Shown in pieces: positions 30,010-39,783 of a stretch of DNA of 64,000 nucleotides. The notes beneath the pieces are model-generated. The model was not told the DNA's origin and did no database searches. It worked only from the letters and a program-made list of their open reading frames with translations. The stretch comes from Epiperipatus broadwayi. Taxonomy: Eukaryota > Onychophora > Udeonychophora > Euonychophora > Peripatidae. Location of the stretch: the NCBI GenBank assembly GCA_028023455.1, contig JAQFVV010006832.1, positions 126,001 through 190,000 of the forward strand, written 5' to 3'. The position numbers and the translations under genes are program-made. The number at the start of each line of letters is the position of its first letter. Positions within the stretch are counted from its first letter, which is position 1.

Positions 30010-31944
30010 ATGAGTGATTCTGAAGAACTTAATTATTCTGAGAGAACTCAAGAAGTTCCTGATTTTGATTTCCAACAACGGTTTATGTTGATGCTTCAAC
30101 GCATAGAGATTGGAATGAATGAACAGTCTCTAAAATTGAACGAACAATCTCTTTCCCAAAAAGAGATGTTAGAGTCTCACAAAGAGATGACTGTAAAAAT
30201 GAATGAACAGTCTGAAAAATTAAATGAACAATCTCTTTCCCAAAAAGAGATGTTAGAGTCTCACAAAGAGATGACTGTAAAAATGAATGAACAGTCTGAA
30301 AAATTAAATGAACAATCTCTTTCCCAAAAAGAGATGTTAGAGTCTCAAAAAGAGATGACTGAAAAATTAAAGGAACAGACTGAAAAGTTAGATAGTTTCG
30401 AGAATAAAATGGCTGAAGTTCAGGAATTTGTGAAAGAAAAAATAGAAGCTGCTAGAGTAAAAACAGTAGAGGAATTTAACCAAAAATTTCAATCCTTAGA
30501 GAGTAGTTGTAAGGCAGCCAAAGGGGAGTCCGATATTAAATTAGAAGAAATTAATGCTAATTTCTTCGATTATAAAAAGCACTTAGAAGTTCAGATAGAA
30601 GAAATTGGAAATAAGTTTATAACCCACGAGGAGAATTTGGACACTAAACTGAAGGTGCTTGATGTGGCAATGGGAGACTCAAGGAGTCAATTGGCACAAA
30701 TAGTTAGTGAAATGAACTATAAAGTTCAAGAAGTAGAGTCTCAATCTGCTATATCTATTGATAAAATTAAAACTGAAATGGAATTTAAATTTCAGAATAT
30801 GAATGAGAGTCATTCAACTTTTGAACAAGGCATATTTAAATCCATGAGTGAATCTGTAACAGAGAGCAGAGCAGAATTGGGTAGCATTAAAAAGATTTTG
30901 GAGGAAACTATCAATAGGTCTAAAGTAGAAAATAAAGAATTAAAAAAGACTAATGCTAAATTTAGTGGAGATTTAGAAATAATGCAGAAAGAGTGGAAGG
31001 AAATGAGGGATAAATGTCAAGAGTGGCCAAATGAGTCAAATGAGTTTAAAGAAGGACAGAAGCTAGAGGCAAAGATTGAAAATCTTCAGCTAAAAATGTT
31101 AGAAATTCAAAAGGCTCAAGAGAAAAATGATAATTTCATTGGTCAAAACACCAAGTATTATGTGGATGGGACAGAGACCTCTGTTAAAGAAGTAGTTGTA
31201 TCTGATGGTAATTTTACTGGTATCCGCACAACTCCCATTCTCCAAAAACCATTAGGAATTGGATCTGTAGCCAATGATGTCAAGAACACAGATATGTCTA
31301 TGGGTGGATCTACAGCTCTTAAATTTCTAAAGATTAAACCATTTAAAGGGGAGTATTTGGAAAACCCTCTAGAATTTCTTCAAAATTTGGAGGAATTGTT
31401 TACTTTATGTGCATTTTCAGAAAGAGAAAAACTGGCTATCTCCAGCAACCATCTTTATGCTGCTGCAAAAGATTGGTGGCAGTCTTTGTTTGATTGTCCT
31501 CAAACATATGGAGATTTTAAACATTTAATAATGTCAAGTTTCTGGGGTGAAGATCGTCAGGACAACATGCGTTATCAAATCACTCGAGAAAAGTACAATG
31601 CTAATAAAGGTAGCTATACTCAATTTTTTCATGGACAGGCAGTCAAACTTAAAACTTTAACTGCTTTTCCATTATCTGAGCATCATATAGTCAGGATCTT
31701 AAGACATAACTTACCTCGACAGATTGAACAAGTTTTAATTGCTGCAGACAAGTATACAATTGATGAGGTGTCAGAGATCTTGGATGCACTTGAGACAAGT
31801 GAATGTGACCTGGAAAACAGATATAGAGGTGGAAAGGAGGCTAGAGCTTCTCATAACTGTTCCATTGCTAATGTTAATGTTGCTCCCATAAGAAGTCCTT
31901 ATCGTGATAAAAGATACGAGAGTAGGAGTCGTAGTTATAAATGA
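30010..31944 (+). CDS. gag: Gag-like protein with long coiled coil and Ty3/Gypsy capsid domain
   Basis: 644 codons from ATG at 30010, the first ATG in a long open frame after about 580 bases of leader. Residues about 35-130 contain a 28-residue repeat, roughly three and a third copies (84-bp DNA period), with motifs MNEQSEKLNEQSLSQKEM and ESHKEM. A long charged coiled coil runs to about residue 380. Residues about 435-600 match a retrotransposon gag/capsid domain: FKGEYLENPLEFLQNLEELF, AAKDWWQSL, ITREKYNANKGSYTQFFHGQ. An Arg/Ser-rich basic tail follows, and no CCHC zinc knuckle is seen. In such elements this protein forms the particle that packages RNA. With no polymerase downstream, it probably relies on another element's enzymes. 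The intact frame fits a recent, possibly still expressed copy. Confidence 0.85.
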   Translation: MSDSEELNYSERTQEVPDFDFQQRFMLMLQRIEIGMNEQSLKLNEQSLSQKEMLESHKEMTVKMNEQSEKLNEQSLSQKEMLESHKEMTVKMNEQSEKLNEQSLSQKEMLESQKEMTEKLKEQTEKLDSFENKMAEVQEFVKEKIEAARVKTVEEFNQKFQSLESSCKAAKGESDIKLEEINANFFDYKKHLEVQIEEIGNKFITHEENLDTKLKVLDVAMGDSRSQLAQIVSEMNYKVQEVESQSAISIDKIKTEMEFKFQNMNESHSTFEQGIFKSMSESVTESRAELGSIKKILEETINRSKVENKELKKTNAKFSGDLEIMQKEWKEMRDKCQEWPNESNEFKEGQKLEAKIENLQLKMLEIQKAQEKNDNFIGQNTKYYVDGTETSVKEVVVSDGNFTGIRTTPILQKPLGIGSVANDVKNTDMSMGGSTALKFLKIKPFKGEYLENPLEFLQNLEELFTLCAFSEREKLAISSNHLYAAAKDWWQSLFDCPQTYGDFKHLIMSSFWGEDRQDNMRYQITREKYNANKGSYTQFFHGQAVKLKTLTAFPLSEHHIVRILRHNLPRQIEQVLIAADKYTIDEVSEILDALETSECDLENRYRGGKEARASHNCSIANVNVAPIRSPYRDKRYESRSRSYK

Positions 31945-32280
31945 CCAAAATTTTATCATAGAGTTAATGGTCAACCTAGTCTAATTAATAAGACCCAAGA
32001 TAGAGATCAACCTTCTGTTAGTGGAATTAAACCACTTCGCACAAAGGATATTAAGACAAATGTTAAAAGTAGTACATTAAACTAGAAAGGGCCTCATAGA
32101 AAAGTTCCTCATGTTAGCAACTTAAAGAAAAACGAATTTAGAAAATTTTTAAGCCTATATAATGGACCTTTCATGATTGAAAGCCAGGTGGGAGAGAATG
32201 CATTTATGCTCTCAACCCCTGAGGGAATCCGAGGCACCTACAATGCATGTAGTTTGAAACCTGTGCCTTCAATAAATTAA
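31945..32280 (+). pseudogene. In-frame gag tail joined to the integrase C-terminal (GPY/F) remnant
   Basis: The gag frame continues past the TGA at 31942 and a TAG at 32083 to a TAA at 32278, all in one phase. After the second stop it reads FLSLYNGPFMIESQVG, then NAFML, and a final segment with YNACSLKP. The order GPF-x-I, VGENAF-x-L, P-x-G, LKP is that of the GPY/F module at the end of Ty3/Gypsy integrases. This marks the scar of an internal deletion that removed pol between the gag tail and the last about 50 codons. Because the phase is kept, the ancestor may have had gag and pol in one frame. That is an inference. Confidence 0.75.
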
Positions 32281-32418
32281 GGGAATTTATATCGTGTAAA
32301 TGTTATACTGTATTCAGGTTGAAGATAAATTATAGATAGGATAATAAAAATAGTGACTTATGATGTACCTTAGTAGAATTTGATTAAATGGAATTATAAA
32401 GAAAGATAAATTTTTTCC

Positions 32419-32434
32419 ATAGGGGGGTGTAAAC
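32419..32434 (+). promoter_or_regulatory. Polypurine tract
   Basis: ATAGGGGGGTGTAAAC lies directly before the 3' LTR start. A G-run here is the usual plus-strand primer site. The neighbouring older element has TTCTGGGGGTAT at the same place. Confidence 0.7.
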
Positions 32435-35400
32435 TGTAACCATATATTTTAGTATAAAATATAATAATTGATGTAACTAGTATAAAAATTTTTCTTTCTT
32501 CTTTTGGTGATTTGATTGGCTTGATTTGCACTTTGAACAGATTACTCTCTTATATTATTTTAATAAATTTAAATTTGCTTCTTCCCATATGCTAACTCAT
32601 ATCAAAATGTTTAACTTTTTAAAATTTTTACAACACATTAAAATTTGGTAAAATATTATAAATAATAATATTTTATTTTTATTTGTTTAAAATGATCTTA
32701 AATTATTATTTCCATTGAATTAAAAAACCATTTGTTCAATTAAAATTAATTATTAAAAATAAATACAGTAATTACGTATGTGCCTCAATGTAATAAAAGA
32801 AAAGAGCGCGAATTTAAGAGAAGATTGCCTGATAATTTGCTTTTGGAGGGAGAAAAGAAAAGAAAATGGTAAAGGCAAATGGTGTAAATTTGATAAGCTT
32901 ATTTTAAAATAGTTAATAAGTAAACGGATTACCACAAAATTTGCTATAAACATAAAATAACATAGTGGTATTTAATTATAAGATGAATTGCTAAATTTAA
33001 AAGTCTGTTCAAGTCGGCTGGCCAAGTGGATCAAATCACCGGTAAAAATTTTCCAATATTACATTTTTAAAATGTCGGAGCTTCCCAGTTTAAAAGAATT
33101 AATTGCAAGAGTTTGGTATGTTTTAAAATGTTTATTATTCTACAATTTGGAAAAATTAAATAAGTATTTTAATTACAGAAGTTTTATGAATATGAAAGTT
33201 TGCTTTTTAAAAAAGAAGAAGTTTAAATTAAAGTAAAATGTTAAAGTTGTCAACGTAGCTTAATATTTCCGTTTATAATTCTAATAAAATATAGTATTAA
33301 TTGATATTTAACTTTACAATGCCAATCATATATTTGCTAGTTAATTTGTTTAACATTTGGATAATAAACCGTCTTCAAAATAGTTAATCAAAGCTATTTT
33401 CTAATTTTAACGTCAGTTTGAAATGATTAAATTAATTGCTATAATTAGTATTCCTAGATTTAAGCGTGGATAAATAAATATTAGCATGGATGTGATAAAC
33501 TTGGAACATTTTAATAGAGAAATGTAGAGATTAATAACTTATGAAAAACATTTTCATTTAAGTTCTGCGTGTCATGTTTGAAATTGTTTCTTGTTTATGG
33601 AGCCACGTAAAATCGTTAATCTAATAGTGATTATAATAACTAACACAAATGGATAAAATTGCATGTATGGAATTCTACTATAATTATAGCTATTGCTTCA
33701 TGTATTTGTTGTTCAACACATCGTACATGGATTTCACGGATCATATTTGTCATTATAAAATGCTATACAATCTAATTTGTGACACACACATCTGCTAAAA
33801 TTCATGTATTGAACTATAAAATGCTATACATTTAATTTATATCACACACACACACCCATTAGATTTTATGTATTTGATGAATAATTTATTGCTTTAATTT
33901 TATAGTTATATGAACTTGCATGTGAAGTTCATAAGTTATATTTTATTAAGTTTAAATTAATAGGGGTTGAATAAAATATTTATTCAAGAGAATAGCGCTT
34001 GTGAAAAAGCTTAAAAAGTACTAAATGAATTCATGAGATGTATCAATCTTTATGAGTTATTTTGTGAGTCTTTCCAGATTTATATTCCTATACTAATATT
34101 ACTTATATTATATTACACATGTTTTATTTTAAGAAAGATAAGTTAGTACATTAGTTGTCCTGATTAGCGTAACATTTATTATGCAAGAACCCACATTTGC
34201 TAAAGTGTTAGTGTATTCTGAATGGTCAGAATAACTGAGGGGGATGATTTTGCACTTTAATGTGAAGTAAATAGTAATGTTGTTTTAGAATGTAAAGGGC
34301 ATTAATCTGTGCTGGTGGTTAATCCGCAGATTACTTTATTGCCATTTTTGTATTTTACACTCATTCTTGCACTGGTGGTTAATCCGCGGAATGGTGTACT
34401 TGTACTTATTGCTTTATGATGGTGTATAAATCCACAAAACGTTTAGTGTTATTTAATTCCTCCGTGTAGATGAATACATCCACAGGAATATGTTTTACTT
34501 CATAGATATAAGTTGGGCAAAGTATTTTAGTTAATCTGCTAAATCATCTTGTTTCATTTGTAAGCATAATTTATAAGTTAGATCATCAACTTGTAGCAGG
34601 ACATTCTATTCAAGTTACTTCATAATAATTAACTGTTGGTTGATTATTATTTACCGGAGTGTAAGTTTAAATTATCACTTTATTTAATGATTGCATTGTA
34701 GCTAAATCCTACAGACATAATATTATTTACTATATTATTATAAGTTTACGGTATGGATTTATTGAATCTGGAAATGACGTTAAATATTTCATGAGTTGAT
34801 GCTGAATTTAGTATAATTTTCTCAATACATTCATCCTATCAAATTGAAATATGAGGTATGATTAGGTTTTTAAAAAAACTATACCTATGAGATGTTATTG
34901 AAGAAAGTCGATGGAATTATAATTTATTTATTTTATTTGTTTATTTATGTCTTTAATTATAACATTGGAATTAATTACTTATTATTCATAATTTTGTAAA
35001 TAAAAGTTGATTTATAATTAAACTTACTGTGCCGTTGCTATGTGTCATTTGTAAAATCAGAAATCATAAACCTTGGGTAGAGCATACATTGAAATACATA
35101 CTATCGTCAACATGATATAAAAGTTTATTGATATTTTTGAGAAATCATTTAGATGCTTTCGTCTTTGGTAGTTTATGATGTGTAAGGTACAATAAAATCC
35201 CATTTACCTTTTCCATCATTTTGGCTTTGCGTAGTTGATTCTAGTATACCATACAAATTGATTATTAAACTTGTAAACAGATTTACCAAATAATAACATG
35301 ATTGAATATATTTACTTAGCGTTTTTAATTTGTCATTTGTCAGTATGATAAGAGTCTCAGTAATATAGTAAACTATAAAAAGGAACCCAAGTATTTATGT

Positions 35401-35929
35401 TTATTTATTGCAAAGCTTTACCTGGACTAGCATCTGTATTAGAAATCATATAGATGGTTTAAAAATTCATAATCTTATGTAATTCCACAAATTATGCCAT
35501 CTTGTACATGGTCGGACATTGGGTCTCATACAGTAAAAATCGCAAATTAAGGTTTGAAAATAATAACATTACACTTATAATTTGATTAAAGTATTTTATC
35601 ATAATACTATGGTAGTTCTTCACGGTACACCCTGGCTGCGATCAAATTAAATCATAAAAAGTTTATGTTAGATCATTAGTTTGGTCTGTGGTAAGTTGTC
35701 CCAGATGTTGATTGTGGTCTTTCGTGCATAAAATAGATAGCATGATATGCTTTTGGATACAGCTCTAAATAGCTGACAATGTGCAACGGGAATTGATCAG
35801 TGATCGAAGTTAAGATTCTTAGTGCATTTGCGTTTCTGTAGTTGGGACCACACAATTTACGGTTACAATTTTGAGTGCCGCAGCGGGTTTGGCACGATGG
35901 GTAGATGAGAGGGCAAGCGGATGGTTACA
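32435..35929 (+). repeat. 3' LTR of the gag-only element
   Basis: 3495 bp, same boundaries as the 5' LTR (TGTAACC...GGTTACA). It differs by single substitutions and a few one-base indels, many of them C/T or G/A. It ends in AT-repeat DNA at 35930. Confidence 0.93.
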
Positions 35930-35978
35930 ATTTATATATATATATATATTAATTCTAATGTTTTCACGGATAAAAGAT

Positions 35979-36032
35979 GTCATATTATTATTACTATTTG
36001 CAAGATATCCCGCAAATAGTAATAATAATATG

Positions 36033-36034
<2 letters not shown>
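35979..36034. repeat. Perfect 23-bp inverted repeat (hairpin)
   Basis: The arm at 35979-36001, starting GTCATATTATT, is the exact reverse complement of 36012-36034, with a 10-base loop. It sits between the two LTR elements, followed by a CA/TA tract. It may be a tiny palindromic element or a microsatellite-derived fold-back. Confidence 0.9.
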
Positions 36035-36067
<33 letters not shown>

Positions 36068-36206
36068 GTACAAGCATATTGGCATTTAGTAAAAATTAAA
36101 AGAAGTAAAATTTAAAAACAATCAATGAATGTAATTTAGTTTTTTTTTTGTTAGTGTAATTTTTTTTGTGCATACAATGAAAGTTATTTGTGTTTAAAAT
36201 TTATTT

Positions 36207-36219
36207 AATCAAAGTAAAA
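36207..36219. repeat. Target-site duplication, left copy
   Basis: TAATCAAAGTAAA, repeated exactly at 37118-37130, flanks the hammerhead insertion. The 3' LTR of the host element has a single TAATCAAAGTAA at the matching position (about 39955). Confidence 0.88.
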
Positions 36220-36314
36220 TTAAGAGCATGCTAATAGCTCTAAACAAGCTTTTTTTTTATTTATGATAAATGCTACTACAAGAGAAGACATTCAGATCAT
36301 TTTTATCTTGGATT

Positions 36315-36370
36315 GTCCCCATCCCCAGACCTGTTTCGACCTATGGGTCTCTTCAGTGAGGAGTTGGGAC
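36315..36370 (-). ncRNA. Hammerhead ribozyme (type I), complete core, minus arm
   Basis: Read on the minus strand from 36370: outer stem I GTCCC, inner stem I TCCTCA, core CTGAAGA (36350-36356), stem II GACC/GGTC with CATA loop, GAA, stem III AC/GT with loop AG, cleavage base C at 36328, then TGGGGA and GGGAC closing stem I. All invariant bases (CUGANGA, GAAA, UH) are present. The short stem III is typical of hammerheads that act better as dimers. The AAC/TG internal loop in stem I and the CATA loop could make the usual tertiary contact. Confidence 0.85.
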
Positions 36371-36900
36371 ATTAGATTTAAAAAACCAACTCAAGCAAAG
36401 CATTTATCTAAAAGTTAATTGTTAAAAGAAGATCTAAAACTTTTAGACATCTACATGTCTTTAAAGTCAGCTCTCCAACTAAAAAAATCATATGGGCCTG
36501 AATTTAATTCAGATACTCCATATATTAGTAGGCTTAGCCATTTAATTTAGCCAAAGCCACAACAGCAAAATAATAATAGTAATAATAACAAGTCAGATGT
36601 CACATGACTTATATATAGCTTGCACTTACAAATATGTAAAATTAAGAGCATGCTAAATATAAGTCATGTGACATCTGACTTGTTATTATTACTATTATTA
36701 TTTTGCTGTTGTGGTTTTGGCTAAATTAAATGGCTAAGTCTACTAATATATGGAGTATCTGAATTAAGTTCAGGCCCATATGATTTTTTCAGTTGGAGAG
36801 CTGACTTTAAAGACATGTAGATGTCTAAATGTTTCAGATCTTCTTCTAACAATTAACTTTTAGATAAATGCTTTGCTTAAGTTGGTTTTTTAAATCTAAT

Positions 36901-36956
36901 GTCCCAACTCCTCACTGAAGAGACCCATAGGTCGAAACTGGTCTGGGGATGGGGAC
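36901..36956 (+). ncRNA. Hammerhead ribozyme (type I), complete core, plus arm
   Basis: GTCCC (36901-36905) pairs with GGGAC (36952-36956), and TCCTCA (36909-36914) with TGGGGA (36944-36949). The core is CTGAAGA (36915-36921). Stem II is GACC (36922-36925) with GGTC (36930-36933). GAA is at 36934-36936, and stem III AC/GT has loop TG. Cleavage is expected after C at 36943. The only non-Watson-Crick pair drawn is one G-U in stem I. The sole difference from the minus arm within the 56 bases is the stem III loop. Confidence 0.87.
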
Positions 36957-37117
36957 AATCCAAGATAAAAATGATTTGAATGTCTTCTCTTGTAGTAGCA
37001 TTTATCATAAATAAAAAAAAAAGCTTGTTTAGAGCTATTAGCATGCTCTTAATTTTACATATTTGTAAGTGCAAGCTATATATAAGTCATGTGACATCTG
37101 ACTTGTTATTATTGCTA

Positions 37118-37130
37118 TAATCAAAGTAAA
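37118..37130. repeat. Target-site duplication, right copy
   Basis: TAATCAAAGTAAA, an exact copy of 36207-36219. The host LTR sequence resumes directly after it. Confidence 0.88.
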
Positions 37131-38369
37131 TAAATATTGGAAAGTACATACATATTAGTTATTCAGATAAAAAAAAGTTATAAATGCAAGAGATTAAAAT
37201 CAAAGTGATGTTCTTAATGCTAATTAAAGATGGCTGAATTAATTGATAAAAAAGATGTTGTAACTAAAAACTAACAAGGAATGTAGAATATTATAGAATC
37301 ATAAAACAAAAAATAAAGAAAATATGTGCAGGACCTCTCTCAACAATAATCGTGAGTATAAAGGTAGTGGACAAGTTTTGACATGGTCTTTTTATCTATG
37401 TTATTCTGACTGTTCTTGCATGCAGCATTTTTGAAGCTGTAATAAAATGCTATCACCTAGATCTACTAAATGAATATATTCTCCATGTGTGAGTAGAAGC
37501 AGATTATTCACCAGCACCTTCTCTAGAAAAAATCACCTAAACATTTGCCTAGCCTTAGCTAATTATGGATCAGAGATTTGGAAGCAATACCAGAGTGAAA
37601 CCATAAATCAATACTGCAGTAATTAGGACTACTATGATAATCAATCATCTATGTAAACACTAGAAGCTTACCATTTAAGTTAATGGCAATATTCTTATTC
37701 ATATTTAAATCAGAAGGATTTGCATACTAACTTTAAAATGCTAAATTTCTAATTTAGACAGAAAAAATAGACATTTACTATTTTACTCCTAGAAATGAAC
37801 TGCTGAAATTAAGTGTTGAATATAATTATATGATTATATGTGTATATTTCTTTCCTATATTATAATTTTATTATTATTATTATAAGAGTTTAAATATTTA
37901 ATGTGTCAGTGGTGTAATAAACTTTTACTGCTAACAGAAAACTTTCATTGTAAATGTTTGACTTTTTAGTTAATTACATTATTAATTTTGAGTGATAGAC
38001 TTTATGATTTAGTTTTAGGAAAGTATATAAATTACCTTTGCCTATATGCTCATTGTTTAGTTAAGCCCCAGAGAAACATTAATACAACACTAAGTGACTA
38101 GAAACAACCCCGATCATACTTTCAACTATTTTCTTTTTAATTTATGAGGTGTGCCTGAACAGATATCAGTGAATTATTGTATGAATTCTGGCACACTGGC
38201 ACTTCAAATTGCAAATAATATTAGGTCAATTTAATCAGGAAATATAGCTATGTTCTTGAGATACCCAGATTAGTAAATAATCTGAATATATTTTCTTTTT
38301 CATAGATTGATTAACTCATACTTTTTACTGCATAATAGAAGACCTACCAGAATGTGAAAAACATTACAA

Positions 38370-38387
38370 TGGCATCCAATATGGGAA
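38370..38387 (+). promoter_or_regulatory. Primer-binding-site relic
   Basis: TGGCATCCAATATGGGAA starts two bases after the 5' LTR. It agrees with TGGCGCCCAACGTGGGGC at 12 of 18 positions. Five of the six differences are C-to-T or G-to-A and mostly fall in CpG pairs, as expected of an old lysine-tRNA-type primer site. Confidence 0.6.
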
Positions 38388-38595
38388 AGAGAGTGCAGAG
38401 ACACTTATAAGTAAAGGATGTATGTTTGGCCACAGTTGAATTAGAAGACACATCAGTGGAAGAAGAACTGAATCACCTTGGAAGTATACCAAGGCAAGAC
38501 CCTACACATCAAAGGATTGTAAATAGTCTAGGAATTGATGGTGTGTTGGAAAGTATGAATGAAGTCTTAACATATGATAAAAAAACCATTACTGA

Positions 38596-39640
38596 TTAAA
38601 AGGGAACATTTTACATTATTTGACAGACATGTAAGCAGAATGATGGAGGATGATCATGCTGGAGAGATTACAAAAAAGACTCATAATGTACACACACTGT
38701 TTTATAGGGATTACAGTGCCAGTAAAGTAGAATCCATATCAAAGACATAGTCTTATTGGCTGAATATTAGAGCTCAGGTGGTAAGTGTGTATAATACATG
38801 TGGGGTTTGTCAGAAAGCAGAGACCACAAATAAGTCTTACCAAGGACCATTGAGTCCTATAATTCTGAAAAACCCCAAAGAGTTGGTAGCCATAGATTTT
38901 CAAGGGCCATTACCACTTTTTTTTTAAAATAAAATATTTACTAGTGGTCTATGATATTTTTTCCAAGAGGGTAGTTGCATATCCAATATCTCAGGCTAGC
39001 ACCCAGAACCGAGGGTATGTACTGCTAAAACAGTACTTTATGCAAGTGGGGAAGCCTCAGGCTATTTTGTTTAATCATGAAACACTGTTTACATCATATG
39101 AATGGATCAAGAAAATGGAACCCAAACATATACTGAATTCCATCAGGAACCCACATCTAACCCTTGTGACTGGATGATGAGTGAACTGGGCTGCCTTTTC
39201 AGGGTATACACATCTTCTGACTATAGAGGATGGCTCAAGGTGCTTTCTTGAGTATTGAATTATTTAAATTGGGGACACAATGAATCCACCATATTTTCAC
39301 ATATCCATCTACAACTTGAATGACCAGCACCCAGGTTATACAAAGGCAAGTTCTCATCCATTCTAGAAGATATCAATGAAGTGGGCTAAAAAAAACAAGG
39401 GTTCAACTGGAACACTATGCAAAACTATGGTTGCAAATGAAGGGTATAACAACAAACAAATTTAGGGAAGGGAATAAGGTATGGGTCAAGTTAAACCTGG
39501 TGAGTCAAGTAGGTAATCATATGTGAAGAAAATTTCAAAACCTGTAGGAAAGATCCTATCAAATAAGTAGAAAAAATGGCCCAAATGCCTTCACTGTGAT
39601 AAATGATAGAGGAGCCCCTATAATGTTAGGGCATTAAAAC
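38596..39640 (+). pseudogene. Decayed Ty3/Gypsy integrase
   Basis: Frames broken by several stops carry integrase features in the right order. First is a zinc-finger part with HAG, then SYW and CGVCQKAETTNKSYQGPL. The start of the catalytic core follows, ELVAIDFQGPLP, then VVYDIFSKRVVAYPIS and LLKQYFMQVGKPQAIL. The second catalytic Asp is replaced (NHETLFTS for the usual DNG-x-QFTS), and the third-residue region ends in stops. Later pieces read RVQLEHYAKLWLQMKG and NKVWVKLNLVSQ, followed by a damaged GPY/F end. Protease, reverse transcriptase and gag are absent. It cannot encode an active enzyme. Only 38944-39177 is open over more than 70 codons. Confidence 0.85.
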
Positions 39641-39773
39641 CAGGTAAAGCAAAAAATTAGAATACTTTGAACTGAAATATAAAAAGTTTTTTTTATAATA
39701 ATAATAAAATTTGTATTTAAAACTTATTGAGAATAAAATAGGTTCAAACTCCATTTTATTCTTGTTCACTGTT

Positions 39774-39783
39774 CTGGGGGTAT
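39774..39783 (+). promoter_or_regulatory. Polypurine-tract relic
   Basis: CTGGGGGTAT directly precedes the 3' LTR start TGTACC. It is the counterpart of the G-run before the younger element's 3' LTR. Confidence 0.5.

Larger units (their letters stand above)
36220..37117. mobile_element. Retrozyme-like insertion: inverted hammerhead repeat with 13-bp target duplication
   Basis: 898 bp made of a minus-oriented arm (36220-36657) and a plus-oriented arm (36658-37117) that are reverse complements of each other, above 95% identical by eye. The plus arm is one 423-bp monomer starting TATAAGTCATGTGACATC plus 37 bases of the next, so the source RNA was multimeric or circular. Each arm contains one complete hammerhead. 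No protein is encoded. Size, tandem phase, hammerhead and target duplication fit animal retrozymes mobilised by Penelope-like reverse transcriptase. The mobilising enzyme is an inference. Confidence 0.82.
36031..38368 (+). repeat. 5' LTR of the older element, interrupted
   Basis: It matches 39784-41174 once the insertion at 36220-37117 is removed. Shared landmarks are GCATATTGGCATT, TGTGCAGGACCTCT, TGCTATCACCTAGATCTACT and TTGTTTAGTTAAGCCCCAG. The start is placed near the CA repeat and is uncertain by some tens of bases. Confidence 0.8.
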
